In this document: piece by piece, positions 47,998-60,232 of the stretch | Position numbering within the stretch: position 1 is the first letter of the stretch | Layout of the letters: each line of letters starts with the position of its first letter | Source of the DNA: Ophiosphaerella korrae | Taxonomy: Eukaryota > Ascomycota > Dothideomycetes > Pleosporales > Phaeosphaeriaceae | DNA: 64,000 nucleotides | Direction of reading: 5' to 3' | Assembly (NCBI GenBank): GCA_028456385.1 | Contig: JALNQF010000128.1 | Coordinates: forward strand, 1-64,000 | Notes under the pieces: model-generated | Seen by the model: only the letters and a program-made list of their open reading frames with translations | Database searches by the model: none | Told to the model about the DNA's origin: nothing | Position numbers and translations under genes: made by a program

Positions 47998-48695
47998 TTA
48001 GAATTGGACGTGTGGCTTTGCACCTGACGAACATGCGATATAATATCCTTGGAGGATTGAAAGAGGACCAGAGAATAACATTCGAATTGGAGGGCGTGAT
48101 ATTATAAATGTAATTTGTGTCATTTAATTTCCAATCAAAGACCTGTGTCATTCTGCGTAGCATGTTCATCGTCCTATCCCAAACAGCAAACCTAAACGAC
48201 CCCTTTTGTTATCATGCTTAGACATACAAGCCTGCCAAACGAAAGCTACCCTCTGACCCTGGTAGGTTCAATGCAGCGAGCTGAAAATGGAAGGATTTCG
48301 CGCCAAATATCCCACACATAACGAATGAATCGCAACACGAAAGCACTACCCAAACATAAGGGCAGGACGCCTAAAAGAATTATTGCAACTAAGGTCGCGA
48401 TGAGGTTAGCAACTTGTGCATTTGTGATGCACGGCTTACTATGCCCAGGAACTGCGATACGCTTATTGGCCATGTCAGCCTCACATTGAGCAGCGTGTTA
48501 CGCCCCAATGTGCGGCATCGCCGCAAGTGGGTACGTATTAAGGCATGTCGTATTCTAGGGCTGAGATAAAAGCTCTTATTTTGATGCTTTTCACAGTTTA
48601 TTTCTCACTTGAAGCAATAGTCTATCAACAATCCGAGTGCATTAATATAATTAGTCACTTTTTGAAAGCCATCTGGCCCCTTTCGGTTTCACAAC
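47998..48695. other. Spacer with one doubtful small frame
   Basis: Apart from the possible 75-aa frame at 48,246-48,473, I see no gene. The right end is the promoter region of the HHE-domain gene. Confidence 0.5.
48246..48473 (-). CDS. Possible small single-TM protein
   Basis: This 75-aa frame starts with ATG and contains one strong hydrophobic helix (about residues 22-50, NLIATLVAIILLGVLPLCLG) followed by a basic, aromatic segment (RFIRYVWDIWREILPF). It could be a real small membrane protein, but there is no family match and the spacer would permit chance frames of this length. Confidence 0.28.
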   Translation of the reverse strand: MANKRIAVPGHSKPCITNAQVANLIATLVAIILLGVLPLCLGSAFVLRFIRYVWDIWREILPFSARCIEPTRVRG

Positions 48696-49513
48696 ATGGA
48701 GAAACCGTGGGCCGACAAACCATTCGAACTTCTGCTGATTCCAGGCGAGCCAGGAGCACCATCATGCAACAATCCAGGCTTGATGTCTGTCTGTAGCGAG
48801 ATGGCAAACGTTCACAATGCACTCCTCCGCGGCCTGAACAGCATCTATCTCCAAGCACCCTACGTCAGCCAACCAGCAGACGTTGCCGACCTGATGCTGT
48901 ACACGAAAGCATGGGCCGACACTGTACATCACCACCATTTTCACGAGGAATCTCTTTTCTTCCCACGCATCCATGAGTTGGCCAAGGAAGCCGGGCAAGC
49001 AGACCATTGTATGGATTCAAACATCGACCAGCACCACTCTTTCGAACCCAAGGTCCAGGACACTCTGGCGTGGGTGGAAGAAGTTCGAGAGGGGAAGAAA
49101 GAATACGACAGCAAGACTCTTCTAGCTTTCATCGACTCGTTCGCTCCGATCCTAACTCAGCATCTCCACGACGAGATCGACACGCTCATCAAACTAGACA
49201 AATGCGACGGCGAGAAAATCAAACAATCAATGGCAGAGACGGCGAACACTGGCGTAAAAACAGCGGATGTGGTAAGTCTTGATGTTGCAGTCTCTACGGC
49301 GATTTCCATCTAACAACAAGATGGCAGTATCTGGTGGTACCACAGGTTCTTGGGTGCATTGATAAGGGGTATCCGGGGAGCGCAGATTTCCCTCCTGTGC
49401 CGTTTTTTCTGCCGTATTTGAATGCATATTGGTTTTCAAGGAGACATAGGGGCTGTTGGAGATTCAATCCGTGTGACCATTGGGGTAAACCGAGGCCGCT
49501 GCATTTCTTGTGA
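48696..49513 (+). CDS. Hemerythrin-like (HHE domain) protein
   Basis: Exon 1 (48,696-49,271) and exon 2 (49,328-49,513) join across a 56-bp intron to 253 aa. The intron is supported because exon 2 encodes a conserved-looking tail (VLGCIDKGYPGS, PPVPFFLPYLN, FNPCDHWGKP) that cannot otherwise be reached. The four-helix bundle carries candidate iron ligands at His40, the HHHHFHEE run (78-85), His113/114 and HLHDE (156-160). Hemerythrin-like domains bind a diiron centre and sense or handle oxygen, NO or iron. Fungal cytosolic members of this length are common, with uncertain function. It is followed 380 bp later by ARP1 on the same strand. Confidence 0.87.
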
Positions 49514-49892
49514 CGGTGAAATGTGCAACTTCTTGCTGCGCTGTTGGCTTGGATGCGATACGCAGATTAGAATAGAGACCCGTTTGTCTCGTTGATGTAA
49601 TTGCTATCCTCTGTGCGTCGAAGAAGAATACACTACAATAGTGGGCTTTGACTTGAGATGAAAAGGATAACAAGAAGTTGGGTGTTCGTAGATGGAAGGA
49701 GGGGACATCACGTGCGCGGCAGGGATACCCCTGCAGTAGCTTGAGGGCGCGTCGTGAACTTTCGCGACTCGAGAGAGGTTGAAAATGGAAATGCCATCAC
49801 AAGCAGCACTGCACAACTCCTCTCCGCCCAACCGCCACACACTGAGCCTCCCATCTGCGGCACACTGAATATCGCTCATCCCCGCCCTCGCC
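49514..49892. promoter_or_regulatory. ARP1 upstream region
   Basis: This 379-bp gap between the HHE gene and ARP1 must include the HHE 3' end and the ARP1 promoter. No TATA box is evident, as is usual for housekeeping genes. Confidence 0.4.
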
Positions 49893-51221
49893 ATGGGCTC
49901 ACGACTGCACAATGCACCCATCGTTATCGACAATGGAAGTGGCACAATTAGAGCGGGATTCGCCGGTGAAGACGTACCCAAATGCTACTTTCCTTCCTAT
50001 GTTGGGCGGCCGAAGCATGTGCGGACTATGGCAGGTGCATTGGAGGGCGATGTCTTCATAGGCCCACAGGCACAGCAGTACAGGGGACTGTTCAAGATCA
50101 ATTACCCATTGGAGCATGGCATAGTCACAGACTGGGACGACATGGAGAGAATATGGCAATATGTCTACCAAGAAGGATTGAAGACGGTTAGCGAGGATGT
50201 AAGTCTAGTCATGGCATGACATGACAGTTTCATGTACTGTTGAAGAGCCTACGAAAGCTAATGATATTGGTGGTTTACAGCATCCAGTCCTTCTTACCGA
50301 GCCGCCGTTAAATCCCCGGGAGAACCGCGACGTCGCTGCTCAAATCCTGTTCGAGACCTTCAACGTCCCCGCCCTCTACACCTCTGTCCAGGCCGTGCTA
50401 TCTTTATACGCCTCGGGCAAGACGACAGGGCTTGTTCTCGACTCAGGCGACGGTGTATCGCACGCAGTGCCTGTATTCCAAGGTTTTGCAATACCCAACA
50501 GCATCAGAAGGATAGACGTAGCGGGGCGAGACGTTACCGAGCACTTCCAGCAGCTACTTCGAAAAAGCGGCAGGGTATTTCACACGAGCGCAGAGAAGGA
50601 GACAGTGAAAAATATCAAGGAAGTAACAGGCTATGTCGCACTCGATCCTGCCAAAGAAGAGAAGGAGTGGTCTGGAGCTGCTCGATCAGACGGTAAAAGC
50701 GTTGACTACACACTACCCGATGGCCAGAAGCTCAAGGTGAGCTGCAGATGTAGTACCACGTCTAATTCTAGACTGACAGGTCCCAGGTCGGCGCGGAAAG
50801 GTTTCGTGCCCCAGAAATCCTGTTTAATCCCGAGATCATTGGTCTTGAGTACCCTGGCGTGCATCAGATCGTCGTCGAAGCAATACATCGAACAGATATG
50901 GATCTCCGGAAAGCACTCTACGGCAACATTGTTCTCTCTGGCGGCTCTACACTGACCAAGAACTTTGGCAACCGGCTGCTTCACGAAGTACAAAGACTGG
51001 CGGTCAAAGACATGAGGATCAAGATTCTGGCGCCGCCAGAGCGGATATACACCACGTGGACGGGGGGCAGCATTCTCGCCGGTCTCAGTACCTTCAAGAA
51101 GGCAAGTTTACTTTCCCTATTCACCAGCTACGTTGGCGCAACTGACGCGTGTGTGCAGATGTGGGTAGAAAAAGACGAATGGCAAGAAAACCCAGACATT
51201 ATCCATACCAAATTCGCCTAA
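49893..51221 (+). CDS. arp1: Actin-related protein 1 (centractin, dynactin filament)
   Basis: Exons 49,893-50,198, 50,281-50,736, 50,787-51,101 and 51,159-51,221 give 379 aa, the normal Arp1 length. Arp1 builds the short filament of dynactin, the dynein activator. Actin-fold motifs are intact: phosphate loop 1 [30 protein letters not shown], the [13 protein letters not shown] block, LDSGDG (second phosphate loop) and [15 protein letters not shown] near the C-terminus, ending [15 protein letters not shown]. The third intron begins GCAAGT instead of GT (GC..AG class); the following exon is the short C-terminal one. The N. crassa homologue is ro-4. Cofactor and partners follow from family membership. 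Confidence 0.93.
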
Positions 51222-52936
51222 GCTCTTTGTGACGGGCTCGCAGACTGGGACCCTGCTGCAGCGCCAGTCCTCCACAGCCGCCTTCCCGCCTCCGCACTGT
51301 TGGAGAAAGAGTGCATGACGCTTGTGGACCGTGGTTAGTCATGGAATCGGACTCCGGAGCCAGGGTGCGCCAACCAAGCAAGGTCCACAAATCGACACGC
51401 CTTGTTCCCGTGGCCAGTGTCAGCGGGTTGGTGGCGTCGGGAGGGCTAAGAGGTAGTTTATTTCCCCGCATCTTTTGCTGCGAGATGCCTATTCGAGGCT
51501 GTTTCTGTTACTTAACCGCGACATCATGGTGAGGGTGCAACTCTGCAGGCAAGTGATGCGTATGTAGAGTGGATGATGCGGTGGAGCATAGGACAAGGAC
51601 AACCAAAGTGCATCGATGATGGCGTTTGTATGTGAGCGCAATGGATACCCCTATGATTTTGGAGCATAGCCAATTGATCAAAATTCACCAGCAATGCACA
51701 GGGCGAGGCGAGTCACGATGGCAAGTGCAAAAGCGAAGCACAGCTGAAACGGTGCAAGCGTTGGCCGTGGTCTGGCGCCAAGCATCGTGAAGTTGCCAGC
51801 GCTGGTGTGACAGGACTGAGCGCACCCCGCAGCCGGTCGAGTCGCAATGCGCAACATGAATTGCGGAAGATGGCAACATGTCATGCACCTATTCGTGAAG
51901 CGGGAATACTGGAATAGCGGTAAATGAACAGCGGCTGAAATGAGCTCATTTGACACATAACGAGCGTCAATAAAATGACTAGGTCGTGTAAGCGCAGGTC
52001 CGGTGACTGCTGTACCTGAATGCCCGTACCATGCGCCTGGACTTCACGATGCTCGACGTCATGTGGAGTACCGAGGAGATTTCTCAGCTACCACTAGAAG
52101 CTGGCGGAATGGACCACGGGGCTAATTTTGCTTTTGGTGGCAAGGGGCGTGTTTTGCGGGGGCAGGCTCTGTACCTGCAGAAAAGACCAGACGAACAGGC
52201 ACCCGTTCTGTGTAATATCCAATTCTGTCGTATTTCTACCAGAATAGCATCAGACATGGCCATCACTAAGGTTTCGCTATCTACCTTCGTCGATGGATCT
52301 CCTCAGGTACTGCCGTGGTGATGCAAGCGCTACCAGCGAAAACTCTGTTGGCTCCCGCCTCCACAGTCTGGGTAGACGCACGCGCATTCTGTTCTCCAGC
52401 GCAAATTTTCTGCAAGGAGCATCATGAGTTTTCTTCACTAATGAAAAGTCTTTTGGGCGAATCGGGTCGTTGGGACGAGGTCAGGTGTATGGCCTCCAAG
52501 CGTGCTATTACGCTATCGAAAACCAGGCCAAGGCGGCGTCGCGTACCACCGACAGTCTTTGTTGCGAGCATGATCCCACATTGCCGTTAACTGGAAAGCG
52601 GGTGCCGTTAACTGCAAAGTGCATGTTTGGACAACTGGTTGCCCGTGCAGTGCCATGATGATTTGGTTCGACGGCGTTAGCATGTTTGCCTTGCCCCTAG
52701 TGCTGGCCTTGGTCTTTGCCGCGTCAAGTGGCTTCTAGGTCACTTATTTGCAGTATATAAGACACACCCCAACTGTAGCCTTTTACTTGGATCATCACCA
52801 AAGTTTTACTGCTACGTACCGAACTACTTCCACAAGCTACTATTACTGTCCACACCATTTACCCCGGATTTCTATCCCGATTTCACACACTATCAACAAT
52901 ACCCAACTCACAGCAACGCATCAACCACCACCCAAA
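51222..52936. other. 1.7-kb spacer, promoter of DUF3602 gene at right end
   Basis: No supported gene. A TATATAA box at 52,754-52,760 lies about 177 bp before the start of the next gene. Confidence 0.5.
52754..52760 (+). promoter_or_regulatory. TATA box of DUF3602-type gene
   Basis: TATATAA stands about 177 bp upstream of the start codon. The intervening CA-rich, pyrimidine-rich sequence looks like a fungal 5' UTR. A TATA box suits an inducible gene. Confidence 0.55.
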
Positions 52937-53398
52937 ATGCCTTCTTTCCACATCACCGAGCCTCATCCTTCTGTTGGCTCCTCATACATCCATTCTGGTC
53001 GCGGTGGCGCTGGCAACGTAACACGCGTCAAGCCAACCGACCTTACCAACGGCCAAACTGCCAGTGGCCCAGCCTCGCGCGTCAAGTTGACTCCCCCACC
53101 ATCCAACTCGTACTTCGCTAGCGGCCGTGGCGGAGCCGGAAACATGCACCGCGAGAAGGAGCGAGCCATGTTCAGCTTCGACGAAGAGCTCCAACAACAA
53201 GAGCGTCTACGATCCCAACAAGCTCCCGTCTACCACGTCGGTCGCGGCGGCGCCGGCAACCTCGTCGATGAAATGAAGCCCCGCACCCAGCGCCAGAACA
53301 GCGCGAGTTCTACGTCATCCGTTGAGTCTGAAAAGGACGGCGTCCGACGCAGTATGGAAACCGCATGGCAACGGTTGTCTCGGCAATTCTCTCACTAA
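52937..53398 (+). CDS. GRGGAGN-repeat protein (DUF3602 / Par32-like)
   Basis: This is a 153-aa protein starting MPSFHITEPHPSVG. The motif GRGGAGN occurs three times (in HSGRGGAGNVTR, ASGRGGAGNMHR and HVGRGGAGNLVD), the hallmark of the DUF3602 family that includes yeast Par32, a regulator of nitrogen-related transport downstream of TOR-type signalling. The rest is Ser/Thr/Pro- and charge-rich and probably disordered, with a C-terminal amphipathic stretch WQRLSRQFSH. The open frame extends 63 codons further upstream to 52,748, but the TATA box and CA-rich leader lie there, so I take the internal ATG. Role in this fungus is inferred from the family only. Confidence 0.85.
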   Translation: MPSFHITEPHPSVGSSYIHSGRGGAGNVTRVKPTDLTNGQTASGPASRVKLTPPPSNSYFASGRGGAGNMHREKERAMFSFDEELQQQERLRSQQAPVYHVGRGGAGNLVDEMKPRTQRQNSASSTSSVESEKDGVRRSMETAWQRLSRQFSH

Positions 53399-54720
53399 GT
53401 CAACTGCCTCTCCACAACGAGCCACGAACTTCGCTTCACATCCGGAGCCCTACTTAATCACGGTCCCACTTGTTCAACCATTATTAAACTCGAGAGCTGG
53501 TCCAAATTCCCTCCTCAAGCATTTTCATCGGCACTGCATTGGCGTTTTATTTTCCACGAATCTCCTTGCTTCCAACTCTACCATGTACCACAGTATCAAC
53601 AAAAGTTCCTTCTATTTTTATTTTTATTTTCGAAATCACACAACCATCGGGGAGTTCAGGAGCTTGATACCGGTCCCATCAAAAAAAGTTTTTTGATTGA
53701 TACCCGGATAACCTTGGTCTCGCGAGAGAGGACTTATTTTACAACTTTTGTAGTCGACGGAAGGAGGGATGGCTTGGGGATGCAATTTCATCCCGCGAAT
53801 CTATCTAGGATGATGTGATTTTGCACGCTTCTTGTGCGATTGGAAACATACGTAATACAAAGAATCAAAACCACTCATCATTTCACACTGTTTGACAAAA
53901 TGTGCATCACCTGTGGTGACTTGTGCGACTAGACCATTTATTTTCTAGAAACACATCAAGTTACTCGTAATTGCGACGTGTCCATACAAGGCTATACTTC
54001 TGGGCGAAATACTCAACAGTCCAGCCAGCATACACAAAACAAAAACTAGCCCTAACGTTACACATCTCCTTCCCTTTCCGACGGGAACACGCCGTTCCAA
54101 CCCCGGTCCACACTCTCATACCTACCTTGTTTGTTTGACTTGTTACCTAACACCCACTGTGCTCTGACATCAGCACGCAACACGCACTCTGTTGAGCGCC
54201 GCGTGAGATGCGCTGACCCGTCCGCGTTTGCGACTTGGCTCACGGCGGTCATGGATTGCAACATGTATTGTCCTTTTGCCTGTCTGTCTGGTCTTGGCGC
54301 AAGGTGTGATGTGCATGGCTTGGCGGCGATCTAGCTCTAGCGTTGCGCGACCGGCGATCTGGAATCCGGGGTTGCACAGGAAAGAGCGTTCTATGGGTGC
54401 ACGATGCTGCGCGAAGAGGCGATGTCACCGGCGTGAAACGACGAGACGGGACGATGGTGCGAATCGAAATTCCGGTTATGTTCAAGGGCATTGCGTCAGG
54501 AAATTATCTCATTGTCTAATGCCAATTTTTGAGCAAAGGCGCTCGTTTTTTTTCTTCCTTGCGCCAAGCACGCTGTTCTAAGCAATGTGTGTAGGTCAAG
54601 AGAGACTGCAGACTCAAGTCCCTCTATGAGAGGAAAAATAAAGCATTATCAATACACGAAGATGAGGGCCTGACGCCCCTCCAAAATCTTTTTCCCTTTC
54701 CCACTTAATATTCATCTTGC
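53399..54720. other. Convergent spacer, DUF3602 gene and SPT6
   Basis: It is the 3' flank of both genes. I see no gene, RNA or mobile element. Confidence 0.55.
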
Positions 54721-57700
54721 TCACCGGCGAGGGAGCGTACCACTACCTGCTGCCCTCGCTGCAGCCCCGCTCTGAATAAACATCTTGAATCCATTTTTCA
54801 ATGCCATCATGTCTCCGTATGGCTGGCCGCGCATCTCGAATTTGCCCGGGCTTACTTTGAACGGCCATGCACCCTTTGGCATCTCGTTACCAAGTTGGAA
54901 GCAGAGCCAGAAGTAGCCAGGGTGCTTAGGCATGTTACAGAAGGCGTACATAGAACGATGAGGGTTGGCTTCGCAATAATTCTTCAGCCATTGTTCTATG
55001 ATACACATTAGCAAGTGATTATAATAGAGATCACATTCGAAGACTTACCTGTCTCTTCTCTTGTGCCAGTCTGGAAACGTTCGTCTCGTGTCAGCTCAGT
55101 GACTTTGCGCGCCATGGCCTCAACGTGATTGACAATCAACTCATCGAGATCGGTGTACGTTGCCTTTCCAATCTTCAATTGTTTGCCAAGGGAGAATTGA
55201 TTTTGCTTGTTCATCTCAAGGATATCGATGTGCTGATATGCGTTGTTGCCAACCTTCCATGTCACCACAAGATGATCGTAACCCTTCGATGAGGGTCGGA
55301 TAACAAGCTCGCCAACCTCTTTCGTGCCAAGATATTCTTCCGCCTGTGTCGCGTTGAAGGAGAAGAACAGAGGATGATTAACGACGCGGTTAGGACGGCC
55401 CGAGGCAACTTCCTTCTCCTTTTCTGCAGCCTTTTTATCAGCCGCTTCTTGTGCATCGTCCCATTCACCAGCAATGCGATCATTGGCTCGCGGGGCAGGT
55501 TTTCGAACCAGGTCCTCACGGAACGACAATTGTGCCGTAAGTGCCTTGCGATTGAGGAACAGTATGCGACCGCGAACCACTTGATGTGGTTGGTAAACGT
55601 GACGAGGTTCCTGCCCACCATTACCTACACCCTCAGGGAATTCGGACTCAGAAACACCACCTTCGATGCCGCATTCAAGTCTGCATTCGATGTGATCAGG
55701 GAAGGTGCGTCTGATCGTAACTGGAACAACCATGCCCTCGTCCAGGGATTCCTTTGTCTCGCCCGTAAGCATGGTGAACATCTCATCACCACTCATGAGA
55801 GCAAACACTTGTCTAATCTCTTCGTAGGGAGTCTCCAACTCGGCTCGAATCGTCTCAAGCGTTGCACGCTTACGCTGGCCAAAGTTTCGTTCGATCTCGA
55901 CAGCATAATCCTCCAAAGCAAGGTCGTTGACCAAGTCCGTGGTTTCTTCACGGACCATCTTGCGAACGACAGCACTAGGGCCGCCCTCGTCAGTTTCTGC
56001 TTTGACATCTTCTTCGTCCATATTCAGTGCGTCCGCAACCATCTTGCGAGCAAGATCGTAGTCTTCGGGATGCACACGCGTATAGTCGAGGTAATCTGAT
56101 GCCTCTTCGGTGGCGTCGTACGGTATGTAAAGGAAACTGGCACAATTCTGATGTACCTTAGGACCCATAGCCGCCTTGAGGTCGCGAGCATTGTTTTCAG
56201 AAACACCCAAAAGATCGAAACGCGATAGGATTTCGTCACCGTTAGCCTGAATAGCCTTGATAAGTCTGTCCGCCTTTCGTGGGCCAAGACCACAGACATA
56301 AGGTAACAATTTTTTCAGGTACGGGTCGTCGTACGACTCTGGCAAGTCAATTCCCACAAGATTAACCATATCCACCATGGCTGTCTCAAGTCGATCGTAC
56401 AACTTCTCTTGGGGTATGAGCGTCTGATTCGGTATGAAGGGCAGCGAAACAATGTCTTTTTCAAGCGAGGCATATTCGGCGAGGGGATTTTGCAGATATC
56501 GTGCTAGAGCAATGCAATACCTCGTCAATGGAGCGTATTTGGGGAACTCTGCCGCCGCTCGACCACTGTTGTAGTAAAGGCGGGCCACTTCGTCATTGAC
56601 CATCACAACCTCTAACGGATCGCTCCTTTCGGTGCCAGTACTCTCGTCTTCATACGCTGGGCCAGTCAGGCCATGCTTTTGAATGATTTCTTGAACGTCT
56701 TTGTATAATTTTCGTGTCTCGACCGACCAGCCACTGATACCAATTACGTCTGGGCGTCGGCGCTGAGCAGCCTCAACAAACTTGGCGATGTCTTGTCCAT
56801 CGGGAATGCCACGTTCTTGGTTTCCCAGTCTGAACTCAACCAGCTTGCCCTGCTCCAATACACGCCCGTCGTTCTCAACGTATGCCCAAAGAATGGCATC
56901 ACCACGGTGGCCTTGACCGTTGGACATGCAGAGAACATTGGGTACAGTTCCGACTGTTACAGGTTTAAGCTTGAACGGCGCTTGATCAAGCCTGTTATAG
57001 TAGTTTTCCCTTGCTCGGCTGGCAAGCTCATCTTCACAACGTGCCCGCAGGGTCTCCTTCACACCGTTTGCAATAACTTTCTGCAACTTGTCTAACGCTT
57101 CGCTGAGGAGCTCCCGTCGAAGATTGTTCCAAGAATCGGATACTTCACTGACATTGTCAGAGACGATCTTGTCCTGAAGTCGCTTTTTAAACTCTGCATA
57201 ATTTGCCATTGAGATTTTAACATGGACAAGACCTTCGTGTTCAGCTTTGAGCATCTTGAGAAACAGATCCGGTCGGCCATGTAGATCCATAAACGTCTGT
57301 CGTCGGAGGTATTTGAATTCGTAATAAGCATGATCCTCAGTAATCGTTCGTGCACCCTTGTCGGTTCGTATACAGTCAATTTGCGCATTTTGGTAGAAGC
57401 TTCCTCGTAGAAATCGTCTTAGGCGGCAGCTCATTTGCAGGTCTTGTACAAACAAGAGTTTGGTAGACCTTAGAAGAGAAGTACCAGTCTCTGGGGCTTC
57501 GGCCATTTGATCAGCAAGTTCCTCGACTTGGTAAGGCGGATCCTCAATAACATGCGCCCCTCTGCTAGTACCCTCGGCCTTCTTAGCGAAATCTTCTGGA
57601 GTTACACCTATGGCTTTGACTAAGAGATGCGCCTTGCTGCTGCGAAGTTTGTCGTAAAAGCTGCGCGCGTTGTTCGCACGCTTCTGTATTCCGTTCGTCT

Positions 57701-59134
57701 CCTGTCGAACCTCATTGACTTCTTGTGAGTAGCGGTAATGTAGATAGTCTAGTAGTTCCTGAATTTCTTCAATGGTAATAGCCTTCTGTGTCAACTCTTC
57801 AATTTCATTGTCAACGATATCGGGGTAAACGCTTCGCACGTTGTCATAGCTTAGTCGCAGTGCATCTCGCTTCTCAGCAAACGCCCTAAACTTTAGGTCC
57901 AAGTCAAAGACTTCCCAGAGATCGCTCTGATTCAGCAACCGCTCTGGCCGAGCATCTAGGGGAGGCGGATTGTCCGGATCATCCTGATCGTCGTTATCGC
58001 CAGGGGCATGGATCAAGTAATCCTTTCGATGATTGAAGATAAATGGTACTTCGTAGTCCTCAATATTGAGAAACTCAAGAACCTTACGGACCGCCTTCTG
58101 GAATGGCTGATGAAAGTACCCCTGAAGGCCCTTCTTAGGCCACAAGAGCGTAGTAATCCATTGTGCTTCCTCGGTCAGCCGTGCTTGCATATCTTCTGGT
58201 GTCAACTCCAGCTCCTTGAAAGGCTTCCGTGCCAGCTGAAGACGCTCGGGAATGTCAGTCTCGCGAATGATGTTATCCTCGTCAGTCAACATGCGCTCCT
58301 GCAGTTGCGACGGCTCGAAAACATCTTTGAGCTGGAGTTCACGACCTTCGCCAGCCTGTTCATCCTCTTCTGCTTCCTGCATATCCAATGCCCAATCGTA
58401 GTCGGTGCCATCGCCAAAAGCCGCCCTGTAGTCTTCCTCGGCGCCTTCGTCAAGCCCTGCAGCTTGTAGTCCTTGTGTAATCAAATTTATGCCGGGCTGT
58501 GTAACATCTCGGTCATCCTCGATCTCATCTGGAAACTGGTCGTCTTCGATAAAGTCGTCGAACTCGTTGAAGCCAACTCTTCGGGGCTCGTCCAGGTCCT
58601 CATTAGGCTCGTCGTCGGAGAAAATATCATCGACGCCGCGGGACCTGACGCGTTCTTTGTGACCACGCTTCAGGCGCTTGAATCTAGTCTGGGATAGTGT
58701 TAGCAGCGCGCGCCTGTGGTCAGGCAGCAGATTCCATTACCTGTGTCTCATCTGGGCGCTCAACTTCAACACCAATCAAATCCAAATCTTCGTCATCGAG
58801 AGCTTCATCAACCTCACGGTTCTTGCGCTTCTTTCTGCGACGTCGCTTGCGTGCAGCCTCCTCGTCCTCTTCATCATCGTCGACAAGGAATCCGGCGCCT
58901 TCCTGTCATTCGGTTAGTAATACTGCACCATTAGAAGGCGAATAGATAGCTTACCTGAGCTAGTAGTTCTTCATCATCCTCATCCTCCTCCTCGCTGGAA
59001 TCGTCGATGCCATTAGCGCCATTTGCCTTTCGAGGCCGGACCCCGCCCGTTTCTTCATTGAAGTCCTCGTCTTCTTCTTCCTCTTCCTCGCTGCCTACAT
59101 CGGCGATGTTGTCGAACAAGTCTCTCGTAGACAT
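54721..59134 (-). CDS. spt6: Transcription elongation factor / histone chaperone Spt6
   Basis: Five exons (59,134-58,955; 58,902-58,741; 58,688-55,049; 54,995-54,721, the first three split by 52-bp introns and the last by a 53-bp intron) — four introns-free blocks in total — join in frame to 1,418 aa. Spt6 travels with RNA polymerase II, chaperones histones H3-H4 and binds phosphorylated Rpb1. The order is typical: acidic N-terminus (to about 220), KRRRRKKRK basic patch, helix-rich core, YqgF-like fold (about 695-820, NVLCMSNGQGH), helix-hairpin-helix (about 905, CGLGPRKADRLIKAI), S1 RNA-binding domain (about 1,095-1,165) and tandem SH2 domains (from about 1,216, HPLFFSFN and ELVIRPSSKGYDHLVVTWK). 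The C-terminus after the second SH2 is short. Confidence 0.94.
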
Positions 59135-60232
59135 GTTCTTTCACACTAGGTCAACGCGTGTCGCAAAGGAGCCCCTTTGACGCGGCGGTCGCGCAAAGCT
59201 GGGGTGACGATGGTGGGGATAATGCGGCGATCGTGGTAAGAGGGAGGGCAAGAAAGTAAAGTCAAAGAAAGTGGCAAGGAGAAAGTGATAAAGTTGCAGC
59301 TCCATCAATGATTCGCAAAGACGCCCGGCGCTGGCACAACGTTTGACCGGTCTAAAGGCACGTGACGTCAAGCCTAACCAGCATTCCGGAACGGGCACCT
59401 ATCATCTTACTATTACACGTTACACGTGAAGCTTTGGACCAGGCCAACATAGCACTTTTTCTCGAAGCATGTGTGTTGTCCCATGCATGCATCTGCTCGT
59501 GATGTGTGCAATCTCTCGAGCCATGGCGGTGGCACAAGATGAAGCACGGCTTTCTAGAATATCATGCAAGCCTGAAACCTCCTGAGCGATGCATCGCTTG
59601 ATGTCTTTGCGTGTTCAGAGCACTTGACTGCTCTCCTCTTGCACGTACGGGCTTGCGTCCTCGCACACGCCTATCCATAGCTACATACTAAACTAGACAC
59701 CGAGCCACCTAGCCACCTAGCCTGCGCGCCGCCCTGCAGAGTCTGTTTGACGCCGCCCTGCTGCATCTGCATGTGCACCCCACCAACCCTTGAAAGGCGC
59801 CCCGCTAGACTCCCAAACTCCACGCTTCTGCTTCTACCATATCTCCTGAGCCGGTCCTGTCTTGCACGCAAAACACGCCCAGGACACAGCCCTTTGCTGA
59901 TATTGCCTGCTTCCCAATCAAATCCTGTGTCTCCTGTCCCATAACGGTCGGCTACCGCGCTTCCCCAAAAAGGCTATTCCAATAGACGCTGTCCTCTTTC
60001 AGGAGTTCTGCCGTGATTGGTGACCCATTGTCGACCCATCTTCGGGCGGCAAACTCGAAACGAAGGGCAGCGCTGCCTTGCGCTCTCTCCTACTCACACA
60101 GCAGGGCAGCTTGCCTTTGTTCTGTACCGCCATCGACACCGCCAACTCCGTCGGCAGAGCCATCACCTTCGCCCTCACCCCGCACACAACCGCCCACTGC
60201 CCCCGGCGCATCCCACAAGCCCAGCTACAGCC
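59135..60232. promoter_or_regulatory. Divergent promoter region, SPT6 / STE7-type MAPKK
   Basis: The 1.1 kb between the start codons serves both genes. A compact CACGTGACGTCA at 59,359-59,370 overlaps an E-box (CACGTG) and a CRE/ATF site (TGACGTCA), closer to SPT6. A second TACACGTGA lies near 59,420. These are plausible bZIP or bHLH sites, known from their consensus only. Confidence 0.6.

Noticed and set aside
52031..52658. Plus-strand frames before the DUF3602 gene
   Set aside because: No domain, no coherent splicing and no codon bias like the neighbours.
55374..56099. 241-codon plus-strand frame opposite SPT6
   Set aside because: Antisense to the S1/HhH part of SPT6, which is strongly conserved; no independent signal.
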